A DNA stretch of 64,000 bases from Labia minor (Eukaryota > Arthropoda > Insecta > Dermaptera > Spongiphoridae): the NCBI GenBank assembly GCA_963082975.1, contig OY720345.1, positions 58,448,528 through 58,512,527 of the forward strand, read 5' to 3'. The notes below the pieces were generated by a model that saw only the letters and a list, made by a program, of their open reading frames with translations, did not search any database and was not told the DNA's origin. Both the position numbers and the translations under genes were made by a program. Within the stretch, counting starts at the first letter, position 1. The number at the start of each line of letters is the position of its first letter. Below, in pieces: positions 33,527 through 45,391 of this stretch.

Positions 33527-34676
33527 CTATGATTAGACTACTTATGGCGAGAACCACGAGAAGGTAGCTGCTTGCTAACTATGATACTTTCCCACTATTC
33601 ACCAACAACCGCAAAGGCTAGGTTGAACCTGTAAGTAAGACCGAAAATGAAACTTCTAGGGATAACGGGGATATGATCGATTTTTCTTTATAAATATTAT
33701 CTATGGTGTGAATTTCAAAAAACTCCTTCCAATATCTCAAAAATATACAAAGATATATACAAATATGTATATACAAAGATATATACAAATATATATATAA
33801 TTTTTGCTAGTATAATAAGATAAGAAAGATATAGAATAAGCAGATTATGAATATATAATCTGTCAAATATTTATTTAGGTATCTGACTATTGATAATACA
33901 TTGTCTATTTCATTTAGAGGATTAACATCTCTCCAATTTGAAAGAGGTTATTTTTGAACGAGACAGGTACAAAAAAAAACAGATACTATTTTTAAAGTAT
34001 TGATTAGGTTTTAATTATTTTTCTCTTTTGCTCTTCTTTCTGAGAAATAATAATATTTTATTACTGTGGGGTCAGTTACTTCAACAAACAATATATTTAT
34101 TTATCAGAAAATTAAAACTGACATGAGACACAAAGCAACTCGAGTTGAAAAGGGGAGAGTTGAAGCTGAAAAGTAGATGCTTATCTTTGTTGTTTCTCAT
34201 GAACAATTAATAATTATTGGTTTTTCTTTGTGATGCATGAAAATAAAGTTAACCGTCAAAACAAGAATAAAGCTATTAAATTATTCAAATAGCTAAATTA
34301 GAAGAAGCTGTATTTAGATTTACCTACATGGTTATTATTCTGGTGGAAATCAAATCATTCTTTTAATTGTGAATTTCAATTAAATGTCCTTTTGATTGTT
34401 TATTTTTTTTTATTTTATTATTTTTTTGTTTTTTATTTAATTAAATTGTTCTTTTTGTATTTTCATATACTATGTTTTCATTATATTTCAAAGTGGTTAT
34501 TATTTATTCTTGGTATGTTTTTTTTTTTGCAGTCCCTCTCCACTACTCCAGTCTCAATTACTCAGTAACATTCTATTAAAATTGAACATTTTAATTAAAA
34601 TGTAAGCTCGATCAATGAGATAAAGGGAAAAATAATATTTGAACTTGATCTTCACATACTAGTTTTATTTGAATGT
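33527..34676. other. Element leader then AT-rich DNA
   Basis: 33527-33665 is the GC-richer leader of the R2-like fragment and includes the motif shared with R1. From 33665 to 34676 I see only AT-rich sequence, with (ATACAA)-like repeats at 33745-33800 and no gene. Confidence 0.45.
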
Positions 34677-34893
34677 ATAATATATACTGTAATGATATTC
34701 CAAAAATATCATTAATCCGTTAAAAATAAAATGTATTCTTTTAAATATAAATTTATTTTTATTGGAAGAGATTATAGTAATACGTTTCCCCTGAAGAGAA
34801 GAGTTGTTGAAAAAGCAGACAACGGATTCGTTCAGTAGCTAGCGTCCCGAGCAGACGGACTTTATTGGAGGAAAAAAGGACCATTTACCAAAA
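34677..34893 (+). repeat. Dispersed repeat F-C, copy 2
   Basis: Matches 32310-32575 over its left 210 bp with small indels (see copy 1). It is followed by a 72-codon open frame (34865-35083) with a hydrophobic stretch. That frame is AT-rich, overlaps the start of the MITE at 35029, and has no recognisable domain, so I do not call it a gene. Confidence 0.6.
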
Positions 34894-35028
34894 TTCGAAT
34901 TTAAATACCCCTATGAATATACTCTTAGGTGAGAGGATTTTAATAATATTAATTAATTTATATTTTTATACTATGTTTTCTCTTTTTAAATGCTTACTTT
35001 TTATCTTATTTACTTCTATCGTTAACTG

Positions 35029-35266
35029 TGCCACTCAGAAGCCAAAGCGATTAACTCCATATTTAAACAAATTGAGAAAATGAAGCCCAAAGTTCACTCC
35101 TTGTAGGAAATTCAGGGTTATTGATTACAGAAAAATGTATATTGCATTGCAATATTAAGATTACCAAGTTCATTATTCACTTCATGTTGCAGATAACATT
35201 ACATAACATTACATTACTAGCAAAATTTTAAAAATTGGAGTTATTCGGTTTGGCTTCTGAGTGGCA
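35029..35266. repeat. MITE-like element with 30-bp terminal inverted repeats
   Basis: Left end TGCCACTCAGAAGCCAAAGC (continuing GATTAACTCC) and right end GGAGTTATTC then GGTTTGGCTTCTGAGTGGCA are inverted copies with about two differences. Length is 238 bp, non-coding. The flanks (AACTG and TATAT) do not give a clear target duplication, so the superfamily is open. Confidence 0.7.
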
Positions 35267-36395
35267 TATATATATATATATATATATGTTCGTTTAGGTT
35301 TTTGTCTAAGTTTTTATTATTTTGAGAAATTATTTTCGGATTATTTTCAAATTTAATTGAGTTTGAGTTCGCGGCGATTTGGCGCCCATTTTAGCGCTAT
35401 TTTCAAGAGAGTTTATTTAGAAGGGAATTTTTTTGGGGTTCTCAGTTTTAGCCTGTATGATCAAGTCGATGTTGAGAATTTGGGTTTAATAGGTGGGAGA
35501 TTTTGGACTTGTGTGTTCCGGAGCTCGGAAGAGTCCTTCGGCCCCGGACTATCTTCAGGAACAGACATATGTCAGTGCCAAGGTTAGAAAAAATAATAAT
35601 AATTTATATTGCTAATCAATGAATATTTTGGATAAAAAAAATACGCTCATATTTCAGTTATTTTACATATCTCCTGAAATTTATTATGTCAAATATTCTT
35701 GGTTAGATGGCAAATATTCATTATGGCTAATAAATCAAGTAACATTTAATATCATTATTTAATATTTTAAAATGGTTAATATTTAGGTATATTATTCAGA
35801 AAGAGATTACAAAGAAATTATTAAACGTAATACTTTTCTACAAATAAAACAATCAACTTTCCACACATTTGATATATTTTATATCTCTAGCTTTTGAAAA
35901 TTTGATTATCCTTTAATTCATTTAATACAATTTTGAAAAATTAATTTAAACGAGATTGATTCACAATGGTTACATAAAAACCTTTCCTAATTCATTCAAC
36001 TTGGATATGAATTTTAATAAAAAAATATCATATGTGATTTGAATATTTTTTTTTCTTTTTATTAACACAATTAAAAACTGAAGAATGACATTTTATATGT
36101 AAGTGATCAAAAAAAACCTCTCTTAAAAATATAATGACTTTATAATTTTATTATTTATTCTATACCTAAATATATATTTAAAAATGAATTATTAATATCT
36201 GAAATCATATTATTTTATGTTTAAACCCAATTTCAATAATATTAGATTATTTTATTTATTTTTTAGGTTAATAAAGTTAATGAACCCTCAAGCGCAAAAG
36301 TTTCGTAGTCTATAATTGGATCTTATTTTATGTATTTAATTTATTTCTTTCCAAGCTTGTTCGAGGTTTGAAGAACAAATATTTACACTAATAAT
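35267..36395. other. Microsatellite, a GC-richer island, then AT-rich DNA
   Basis: (TA)n at 35267-35289. The island at 35355-35590 holds a 76-codon plus-strand frame (SSRRFGAHFSAIF...) without recognisable homology, followed at once by AT-rich DNA. It could be an exon or a repeat. I cannot assign it. 35600-36395 shows nothing. Confidence 0.35.
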
Positions 36396-37003
36396 ATTTT
36401 TACCATCTCGCCAGTGATAGTATTGCGATCACGAAAATTTTCGATTTCGAGATTTTGATGTTTTTATATGTTTTGAAGGTCCCTGAGTGATTTTCACTAA
36501 AGTTGAGAAAAATTTCTGCCTGTATGTGTGTGTGTGTGTGTGTGTGGAGGGGGTTGTGTATGTAGACAAGATTACGCAAAAACGTTTTGAGCTATTAAAT
36601 TGAAATTTGGTACACGGGCATTATTCAAAATTCGTAGTTTTATATCAAATTTTGAGAAATGTAGCTCAACCGGAAGACCTTCCACGTTTTCATTTTTTTC
36701 TCTAAACTGACCGTAAAAATAAAGATATATGTTTGATAGTTTTTCACATTATTAAAAATTGTATAAAAATGCTATATATAGAATTTCAGCTTGATTGAAT
36801 CGTTGAAAGTACCGGAATTAATTTTTTAACACGTTGACTGGCAATCCCGCGCCAGCTCCTGACGTGGTGCCATCAACAAAAACACGCTGGTTTAATAAAT
36901 ATTATTTATTTATTTTAATTTATAATTTAAATATAATTAAATTAAATTTAAATAAAATATATGTTCATTAATCCAATTCAACTTGGTGGAGACACTCCAG
37001 ATT
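36396..37003 (+). repeat. Dispersed repeat F-B, copy 2
   Basis: Second copy of the repeat at 27795-28323. It includes about 140 extra bases near the left with a (TG)n tract (36519-36546), and lacks the internal 45-bp duplication. Both copies end at GAGACACTCCAGATTT. Confidence 0.75.
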
Positions 37004-37879
37004 TTTTATTTTTATTTTATTTTGATTACATATGTATTTATTTTTTCTTTTTCTTTACTTTTCTAAACTTTCTCTAAATTTTGCATCTCTCAGGATTTGA
37101 GTTCGTTATATAACTTTTTTTTTGTTTTCAAATATAGCTTAAATTGTCCCTTATTCTCTTACAGTTCATTAAATGCTATTAAATATCCTCCAATCTACAT
37201 AATTATTTTTCCCTTTTATTCCATTTGTTACCATTGTAAATGATATTTCTTATTCTTATTTCTTGTCCATGTCTTCCCACCTGTCTCTTTCTCAGTTATA
37301 TTTATTAGATATCCCTCTCTTCCAATGTCACTCTTGATTATTTATACCCCGGAGAATATGTCGATTTTTGTCCGTTTCTTATATTTCTAAGTCATTTTTT
37401 CTTTTTTCTAAATCCGTCACTGTATCTTAAATTTTTTCTTGACTCATATTTTCTTATTTTCTGTTTTGTACGAAATGGGATCTAAAAAAAAACACTATAG
37501 TTTATACCAAATCACGGCCTGTGGGCCTTTAATAAATCCTTATCCGTGCATATAACTCACTTATCATCACATTCATACAGAGTCATTTATCCGCCAAGTG
37601 TCATCTCTCAACTCCAATGAGAATCTTAGAAATTGTATAAATTTCAAATATTCCAACTCCAGTGAACTTTGAAATTAAAGATCGAATCTTTTGTCGTTGC
37701 ATTACGAAGTAGATTTACCCATGTCTTCATGCATATATGTTGTTTCTTTTTAATAACTACTTTTAATGTTATTGTTAATTATTTTAACTTTAATCATTCA
37801 TTATTTAAACAATCTTCTTTTCTAAATTTTTCCCTTTAATGTCGATCAACTTTTATAATTTTTTTTCTATTTCGTCTTA
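37004..37879. other. T-rich region, no gene recognised
   Basis: T-rich on the plus strand, A-rich on the minus, similar in base skew to the R1 copy at 10638-15471. A decayed R1-type element leading into the fragment at 37880-38225 is possible, but no motif is convincing. Confidence 0.35.
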
Positions 37880-38225
37880 TTTTCTCTAATAATTTTTCTA
37901 GATTCTCTATTATCATTTAATATTCTTCCTTTGGTGGTAATTAGGCTCTCATTGATCTACACTCTTTCACTTTTAAAGTTATTCTTTAGTGAGTTACGTA
38001 TTTGGATGTACTCAATTCATTGTTCTTAGTAAGAATCATGACTGGGGCTGGACTAAACGATCATCTCTCGATCCATACCAGGTAACACATAGTAAGACTC
38101 TTCCAGGATGAATCCTTCTAATTATTTTTTATTTTATTTTTTTATGTTCAAGGCCAATACTTTGGACTCCCTTCCAGTTAATTGGAAAATTTTGATTCCC
38201 ATTAAATGTTTTTCACATCATTTGT
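37880..38225 (-). pseudogene. R1-type ORF2 endonuclease fragment
   Basis: On the minus strand, 38040-38225 aligns with the first 60 codons of the R1 ORF2 at 13530-13697. GIKIFQLTGRESKVLALNIK corresponds to GIKIIQINARRSEAVASDFR, followed by the matching segment up to the CTGGGGCTGGACTA(A/C)AC region. A weaker match (TTTCTAGATTCTCTATTATC) continues at about 37910. Stops and frameshifts are present. Confidence 0.65.
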
Positions 38226-38439
38226 ATTCAAGATATTGCGTTTATTTTTAAGCATAAGCGTATGGAGATGCTCGCTTTATTTTGGATTAGAGAACTTCAT
38301 TCACTAATTCCTGAGATTAATTTCTTGAACAAAGTAAATGGGTTATATCCTATCATTTTTTTTTTGGAAATTCAAGTGGAAATTTTATATATTTTATTTA
38401 TATATTTATTTACAATTATTTACATTAAATTTATAATAG

Positions 38440-39302
38440 TTACGTAAATGGTAAGTCAAATATGTCAGTTCTTTTAAGTCGTCTCAGTCTGTCTTCGTTT
38501 GTTAGGTTTGTCATCAGCTGGTTTGGGTGATTGTCTAGTCGTCCCAGGTATTGTCTGCTCCTATAGGTGCATTCTTCTGTTATAGTTAGGTTGAAGTCAT
38601 TGTGAATCGTCTTGTTAGTTACATACCATGGTATGTTTGTCATGTCTCTTACTATTTAGTTTTGTAGTCTTTGAATTTTTGTCATGTTAGTCTTTGTTGC
38701 GGTCCCCCATAGCTCTATACCATAGCTCCATTTGGGTTTTAGTATTGATTTGTAAACTAATAGTTTATTTTCTAAGCTAAGACAAGAGCGTCGTCCTGTT
38801 AACCAGTAGAGTCTTTTATAGTCTAATTCAATTTGTGTTCTTTTAGTAGTTATGTGTTTGTTCCATGTCAGTCGTCTGTCTAGATGAATACCCAAGTATT
38901 TCGCATCTTCTTTTTGTGGGATAACATTGTTTCTAAAAGTCACTGGTGGGCATGTCCTTCTTCTTAGAGTGTATGTTACGAAGACGGATTTTTCTGCGTT
39001 CACAGTCATTTGCCATTTTGCGAACCACTCTTCTAGGTTATCCAGGTGTTCTTAGAGTTTTCTTGAAACTTCTGACGGGTCCGTATGTGACGCTATGATG
39101 GCCGTGTCATCAGCGAAAGTCGGTAAGTTTGTGTAGATATTGCTTGGGATGTCAGCAACATACAAAAGGAAAAGTGCTGGACCAAGTATACTGCCCTGTG
39201 GGACTCCGGCTTTTATTTATCTTAGTCCAGTGTGGGCATCACCGTATCTAACAAAGAAATGCCTATCCTTTAGGTATGAATTTATTATTTGATAAAATTT
39301 TG
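38440..39302 (-). pseudogene. J1 RT back half and C-terminal domain
   Basis: Minus strand: YLKDRHFFVRYGDAHTGL, then after a stop [20 protein letters not shown] (motif B), [14 protein letters not shown] (motif C, FADD), and KYLGIHLDRRLTWNKHI. The post-RT region follows (WSYGIELWGTATKTNMTKIQ), ending RLRRLKRTDIFDLPFT. At least three stops or shifts break it. Confidence 0.88.
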
Positions 39303-41009
39303 ACCTTAACAACCACTGCACGAAATAAAAAAAAACGACTTTGGAAAACTGACTGGATTAAATTTGCTACATGGAACATAACATCATGGACCGGGAAAGA
39401 ACAGGACATCCTTACGGAGCTTAATAACTTCCGAATTGATATCTGCGCCATATCCGAGACCAAGAAAAAGGGAACTGGATCCACTAAAATTGACAACTTT
39501 ATTTTTGTCTACTCGGGAAGGAAGAAGGAGGAAAGAGCGACGGCAGGAGTAGGTCTTTTAATACACGAAAAGTTCGCAAATAACATACATGACATTCAAT
39601 ACTTTGACGAAAGAATCTTACAAATCATCTTAAAGTTCCGCAACTCTACCTGGCACCTATTAAGTGTCTACGCTCCTGATATATCAAAAACAAAAGAGCA
39701 GAGAGAGTCTTTTTATGAGGAGCTTCACAATGTGATAAGTCGGGTACCTAAAGATTCAAAATTAATCATGATGGGCGACCTGAACGCCAGAATAGGGAAC
39801 AGTGTAATACCGGGTGTAAAACAACAATTCAATGAGAGAACTACCAATGACAATAGAGATCTTTTGATAAATCTGTGCGCCAAGAATTCTTTGAGAATTA
39901 ATAACACCTTCTTCAAATACAAAGATATCCATAAATTAACATGGGGAAACAGTAGAGGTCAGGAGTCAACCATTGACTACATTATCACCAACAGAAACAT
40001 CCATCCTACACAAGTCTTAGACGTTCGAGCCCATATAACAGTGGATATTGGAAGTGATCATAAGTTAGTAACTGAAAAGCTACGTTTATCAGCCCAGCTG
40101 GGAAGAAAACAGAAACCTATTATGATCACAAAGTTCAATATAGAATCTCTTCAACAAGAAAGTATAAAACACCTTTACTCATCCAGACTTTCGCAGAAAT
40201 TAAAAGAAACTCACAATCTAGAAGAAGAACCCATAGATCAACAGTGGGAAAAAATTAAATCAATCATTCTATGCTCTGCATATGAAGCATTGGGAAAGCG
40301 CAGAGTAGGTCAAGACATCACCAAAAATTCAACACCTTGGTATACGCCAGAAATTAAAACTCTAGCTCAGGAAAAGAGGAAAGCCTACAGGGACTACATG
40401 GCAACGCCACCTAAAGAGAAAAAAGAAATGTACGTTGAAGTGATTATCGAACAAGTCTCAAATTTCAACTATTTGGGAGTTCAGATTTCCAACCAACGCA
40501 ATCTTGGAGAGGAAGTAAAAACGCAAGTGACCAAAGGAGCGAAAGTGTCTGGATGCCTACACAATCTTATATGGAAGAATAAGTATATGACTTCAGAAAG
40601 TAAGCTGCGAATATACGAAACCTGTGTTAGACCAATAGTCACTTATGGGGCTGAGTCAAGAGCAGATACAACTGTCACAAAACAATTTCTCCGAACAACT
40701 GAGATGAAGATTGTGAGAGCTATTCATGGCAAAACACTGAATGATAAGATCCGCAGTGAACACCTAAGAGAAATAAGCCGACTCCAGGACATAGTCGAAT
40801 GGGTGGACATGAGAAGGAAATGCTGGGCCGTTCACGTGGACAGAATGGAAGATGTCAGACTCCCCAAGATCGTAGCTACCAATCGTCCTGAAGGGGTCAG
40901 AAGTCGATGAAGACGAAAAAAAGATGGAAGGAGAGTTATCATCACGGCGTCTGAGACAGATATTGGTGGAACAGGTGCTTGTACCTATACAGATGATGAA
41001 GAAGAAGAA
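39303..41009 (+). mobile_element. RTE-like LINE L-A copy 1, RT-deleted
   Basis: Inserted in J1 with a 12-bp target duplication GATAAAATTTTG (39291-39302 and 41010-41021). It is nearly identical to copy 2 (51298-54415) but lacks the 5' UTR and has a 1155-bp internal deletion (matching 52691-53845). The deletion keeps frame and removes the entire catalytic RT. One open frame runs to 40910: AP-like endonuclease (FATWNITSWTGKEQDIL, GDLNARIGN, GSDHKLV) fused directly to the C-terminal region (VSNFNYLGVQISNQRN, VTYGAESRAD). The copy ends in a GATGAAGAAGAA tail. Confidence 0.9.
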
Positions 41010-42063
41010 GATAAAATTTTGGCGGCAGACCTTTAGCAATCTTGTATAACAGCCCTTAGTGTCAGACTCTGTCGAAAGCTTGAGATATATCAATAAACGA
41101 CACCGCAATATGATTTGGTTTCCAAGGAATATTTAATCTTCTTGATGACCCTATGTACTTGTTCAATTGTGCTATGCTCGGTACTAAAACCAAATTGGCA
41201 GTCGGGAACGATTTTAAATAAATGCGGCTTGATCAGTTTTAAAATAAGTTTTTCCAGTATCTTTCCTAGTAGCGGGAGAAGACTGATTGGTCTATACTGT
41301 CTATAGGAAGTCACGGCGTTTATTTTTTTTCCTGGTTTAGGTATTAATATTATCTGAGTCACCTTCCATTGCCTGGGGTAGTGGCCAACTCTGATGGATG
41401 CATTAAACAAATATGTTAGGAATCTTATGCCTATTGGTGGAAGTTCTTTTAGTATTTTTCCCGTGATAAGATCGTAACCCGGGGATTTCTTATTTTTTAC
41501 CCTGCTTATGATATTGGTGGAACAGGTGCTTGTACCTATACAGAAGATGAAGACGAAGAAGAAGATAAAATTTTGGCGGCAGACCTTTAGCAATCTTGTA
41601 TAACAGCCCTTAGTGTCAGACTCTGTCGAAAGCTTGAGATATATCAATAAACGACACCGCAATATGATTTGGTTTCCAAGGAATATTTAATCTTCTTGAT
41701 GACCCTATGTACTTGTTCAATTGTGCTATGCTCGGTACGAAAACCAAATTGGCAGTCGGGAACGATTTTAAATAAATGCGGCTTGATCAGTTTTAAAAGT
41801 TGGAAGTTTTTCCAGTATCTTTCCTAGTAGCGGGAGAAAACTGATTGGTCTATACTGTCTATAGGAAGTCACGGCGTTTAATTTTTTTCCTGGTTTAGGT
41901 ATTAATATTATCTGAGTCACCTTCCATTGCCTGGGGTAGTGGCCAACTCTGATGGATGCATTAAACAAATATGTTAGGAATCTTATGCCTATTGGTGGGA
42001 GTTCTTTTAGTATTTTTCCCGTGATAAGATCGTAACCCGGGGATTTCTTATTTTTTACCCTGC
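40959..42063. repeat. 551-bp tandem duplication across the L-A/J1 junction
   Basis: Unit 1 (40959-41509) and unit 2 (41510 to about 42063) both start GATATTGGTGGAACAGGTGC, the end of L-A, and run through the J1 RT to ACCCTGCTTA. They differ by a few substitutions and small indels (for example around 41240 and 41800). It arose after L-A copy 1 entered J1. As a result J1 RT motifs are present twice. Confidence 0.9.
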
Positions 42064-42451
42064 TTATTTCATCGGCGACTTCGTCAATTTTAAAACTAAA
42101 ACTTTCACGTTCTTTTGATTTTGTGAGTTTAATTATTTATTTTATTTACCAAGTCGTTGTTCGAGCTGTCCTTTTGGCTAGTGAATACGTTTTCAAGATG
42201 ATTTGCAATTGTATCTGCCTTATCGTTGTTACTTTCAGCCCAGTTACCGTTAGGTTTTTTGATGGGAGGATTTGAGCTTGGGGCTTTTTGATCTTCTTTG
42301 TAGCTTTCCATAAAGAATAACCACTCGCTTCAGTAGGACTAAGGTTCTTTAGATAATTTTGAATTTCATAGTTTGTATTCTCTCTTAGGAGCATTTTTAG
42401 TTCTTTAGTTGCTCTGTTTAAATTAGCTTTGTCACAGGGAGCATGTGTCAT
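41022..42451 (-). pseudogene. J1 linker and RT front half (partly duplicated)
   Basis: Minus strand: YSLWKATKKIKKPQ and NPPIKKPNGNWAESNNDKAD (EN-RT linker), KKSPGYDLITGKILKELP, YRQYRPISLLPLLGKILEKL and DCQFGFSTEHSTIEQVHRVI. Motif A follows as IDISQAFDRV, and then GLLYKIAKGLPPKFY at the insertion point. The region from NASIRVGHYPRQWKV to the insertion point appears in both tandem units. Frameshifts and stops are frequent. Confidence 0.88.
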
Positions 42452-42634
42452 GTGCCACCTTTGTCTTAACTTTCTTTTCAGTTATTTTATCTTTAATAAC
42501 TTTGGGACAGAAGCTCGTTGTTTTTTGTGATTGATTTATCTTGCTCGACTCCTAAATAGACTGTTGGATGGCTTCAGTGAATCTTTCAACAGCTTCATCG
42601 ATATCAACATTATTCTTTAATGGGGTAGTTAAAT

Positions 42635-43394
42635 TTATTTTTTGAGACAATACATTTCTAAAATGTTCCCAGTTTGTTGTTCTATTATAAAGTGAGAGAC
42701 GGGTTTTTCTTTGATTATAATATGAGTAGAAACATTTACAACGAATGGAGAATGATCCGACGAAAGGTCATAACATGGTTCAATTTGGAGGTATCCTCTA
42801 GAGATGCCACGTGTAATACAGAAATCGATCAAATCCGGAGTTTTTCTGGTATCTGTTGGCCAATACGTTGGTTTTCTTGTTGAAAGTTCTAATAGGTTAT
42901 CTTTTTCCATAGTATTATATAATTGTCTTCCTCTGGGAGTAATCAGACGTGAACCCCAATGCGTATGTTTGGCGTTGTAGTCGCCTCCCGCGATGATTCT
43001 GTCTCCTAGAGTGTCGAAGAAGTGTTTGAATTGGTCGCTTTTTATTATAGGGCCTGGTGGGCAGTAAACTGCTGAAAGGACCAACCTACCTTGCCGGTCC
43101 TCTACAGCAACGCTTGTTGCTTGAATATGCTTTTCACTATATTGATTTAGTTGATAATGCTTTAAAGTATTTTTTTATTATTACAGCCGATCCTCCCCGT
43201 GCTTTCTCGTTAGGGTGTTTTGTATCATAGATGTCGTATCCAGGAAGTTTTATATAGCTTCTATTTGTGAAGTGGGTTTCACTGATTAGCAATATATCAA
43301 TGCCATTTATTTGAATAAATTTCTTAACCTGTTGAATATGGTTAAGCAGAACATTTGCGTTCCATACTACGATTTTTAATGTTTTATTAGCCAT
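42635..43394 (-). pseudogene. J1 endonuclease domain
   Basis: Starts MANKTLKIVVWNANVLLNHI (Asn pocket), LLISETHFTNRSYIKLPGYD (catalytic E) and GGSAVIIKK. After a frameshift near 43130 come VLSAVYCPPGP, GGDYNAKHTHWGSRLI and LSSDHSPFV (catalytic SDH). All AP-endonuclease landmarks are present but split over two frames. Confidence 0.88.
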
Positions 43395-43599
43395 TAAGCC
43401 ATTTGGGATTAAGGATAGTTAAAAGATCTAACATCTTATCCATTTTTTCCATCATCTTAAACATCATGGACTCTATGTTTTTGTTTTCGATTGAATTCTG
43501 TGGAGCAATGTTTCCGTCTTGTGGAGTAGGGTGTGATGTTGAAGTTGAAGGCCGTTCTAGGGTAGCTTTTTCATGTGAATTTAATTGCACTAACGAAGG

Positions 43600-44209
43600 G
43601 AAATTTTCGTTGTCTAAATTGGGAGCCGCTTTCTGAGTTTTTGAAGATTCTTTTTTGCGTAGGGGAGGGAATGCTTTGTTTTTTTAATTCTTTGTAAATA
43701 TTACAACCTCTATAGCTTCCTGGGTGACTTAGTCCACAGTTTGTACATTTAACATCTGATTTATTGATGTTTTGTTTACAATCTTTGCGGTGCTGCGCAT
43801 TTCACGCAATATGGCGTCTTAAAACAAAAATTATTTGTATGCCGAATTTCTGACACCGAAAGCATTGAACTAAGTCTCTCTTGGGTTCAATCGTCACAAT
43901 AGTATTAAGGATGTTTTTAATTTCATATACTTTTTTGTTGTTGTATTTTGGTTTTAGATCAATATAAAATAAAGGTAGAGGTTTCTTGATTGTACGATCA
44001 TGAATATTTGACAAGTTTATGACTTCATGTCCCAATTCGTTAAGCGCGTCTTTAAGTTTTTGATTATCAATAGATGGGTGTATATTTCTTAAGACGAATC
44101 TAAAAGCACGGTCCTGCTTGAGTTGATAAGTTGATAAACGGCTCAAAGTATTTCCTTTGAATGGGTTTGCCTTGGTTCTGTCATCTGACGTGCAATTCTT
44201 GTCTGGCAT
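43600..44209 (-). pseudogene. J1 gag (ORF1) with zinc knuckles
   Basis: MPDKNCTSDDRTKANPFKGN starts the best frame. RAFRFVLRNIHPSIDNQKLK is the pre-CCHC domain of jockey ORF1, followed by the first knuckle (CFRCQKFG). A frameshift near 43830 moves the remaining knuckles (YCVKCAAP, then CTNCGLSHPGSYRGC) into other frames. A low-complexity C-terminal part runs to about 43400. It is the RNA-binding partner of the J1 ORF2. Confidence 0.85.
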
Positions 44210-44680
44210 ATTGAGAGAGAATAGAACACAAACAGAAAGAAAAATTCAAAACACACTAATTAGGAAAGGAGGGAAATTTGTTAAGGATTTATCGCCGCCG
44301 ATGCCTTGCGGGGCATATTTGGATGGGTTTAGGAGACCCTGGAGGGAAAATACACATTCATATTTACACTCACCAAAATAGACTTGAATCCGAAAAATTA
44401 TATATAAAAAAGAAAAATAATCACTTGATAAAGATAAGCTCCTTACTACTTGCTGGCCAGAGTACAACTCATTAATATATTAATTGAATAATTGAATTGA
44501 ATAATAATGATAATTAAGACTTACGATGAAATACTTTAAAGTGTTTTCTATAAGTACGGCGATTTACATAAGTTATTTTACATTCATTACAATAGTGAGG
44601 CATTGATTAATATTATAAAAATACAATTGGAAATTGAAAATTGTCTTCGAGCTAATTGTTATAATATCTTCTTCTTAGCC
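44210..44680. other. J1 leader and G2 downstream region
   Basis: 44210-44470 is GC-richer and probably the J1 5' UTR. The boundary with G2 is not visible. 44480-44680 is AT-rich and may hold the G2 3' end. No LTR could be identified for G2. Confidence 0.4.
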
Positions 44681-45385
44681 TTATTTCGTGTGGAGTCGCT
44701 TCTTGTTTGTTTCAAAATTCTTCATGGAGTTTTGAAAAGCTGTCTTCCGATCTTCTTTAAGGTTTAAATTTTTTTCTTCTTGAAAAGGAGATATAGTTTC
44801 CTTTTTCCCAAACAGAAGGTATGATGGTGCAAAAGGTGTTGAGCTGTGAATTGTATCATTATATTCGTTTACACATTCTTGTGCTAGGGTTGACCAGGCT
44901 TGATTATTATTATTGTTATTTATTTTACATCTGAGACGATTTACTAAAGTTTGGTTCAATCGCTCGTTTAGCCCATTTGATTCAGGGTGATCTATACATG
45001 TAAAAACGATCTGTATTCCCATATTTTCTAGATAATTCTTAAAATAATTAGAATTTATACCAATGTATTGGTCTGCTAATAAAATTGAAATTTTATTTTT
45101 TTTTTTGCAATTGGGCTTATTAAATTTATAAATTCCTGGGCGTTCTGACCCTTTCTTGTCGATATCCAAGCATATTTGGTGAAGTGATCTACCAAGATAT
45201 GCATATATTTTTTTGGGGATCTGTTTCCACTAAATCCTCATACAGAATCGATCGACATAATTTGGAATGGTTCCGTAGCAGGTCCTAATTGTGATAATAA
45301 TCCAATAGCACGACTACGTCGAACTTTATTTTTAATACATATTTTACAATACCTGCAGTATGTCTTTATAGCTTTGTCAAGTCCC
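44681..45385 (-). pseudogene. G2 integrase, C-terminal piece
   Basis: Minus strand: KAIKTYCRYCKICIKNKVRR (the CC of the zinc-binding H2C2), then IMSIDSV with the first catalytic Asp and a stop. HILVDHFTKYAWIST and LLADQYIGINSNYF (second Asp) follow, then HPESNGLNERLNQTLVNRLR (catalytic Glu) and YNDTIHSSTPFAPSYLLFGK. The H2 half of the zinc site (HKRYGHIG) is 9 kb away at about 54450, so the integrase gene is split there. A frameshift lies near 45170. Confidence 0.85.
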
Positions 45386-45391
45386 TTCGGC

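Larger units (their letters stand above)
38440..44209 (-). mobile_element. Jockey-clade LINE J1, split by L-A copy 1 and partly duplicated
   Basis: Minus strand order: gag (44209-43600), endonuclease (43394-42635), RT front half (42451-41022), L-A copy 1 (39303-41009), RT back half and C-terminus (39302-38440). The split lies at PPKFYQIINSYLKDRHFF, and the two halves rejoin cleanly once the inserted LINE is removed. A 551-bp tandem duplication copies part of the RT together with the end of L-A. The J1 3' end is within AT-rich DNA below 38440. The 5' leader probably runs up to about 44470. Confidence 0.88.

Noticed and set aside
35357..35587. 76-codon frame in a GC-richer island
   Set aside because: No homology recognised, no splice context that decides, single copy. 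Described as an island only.
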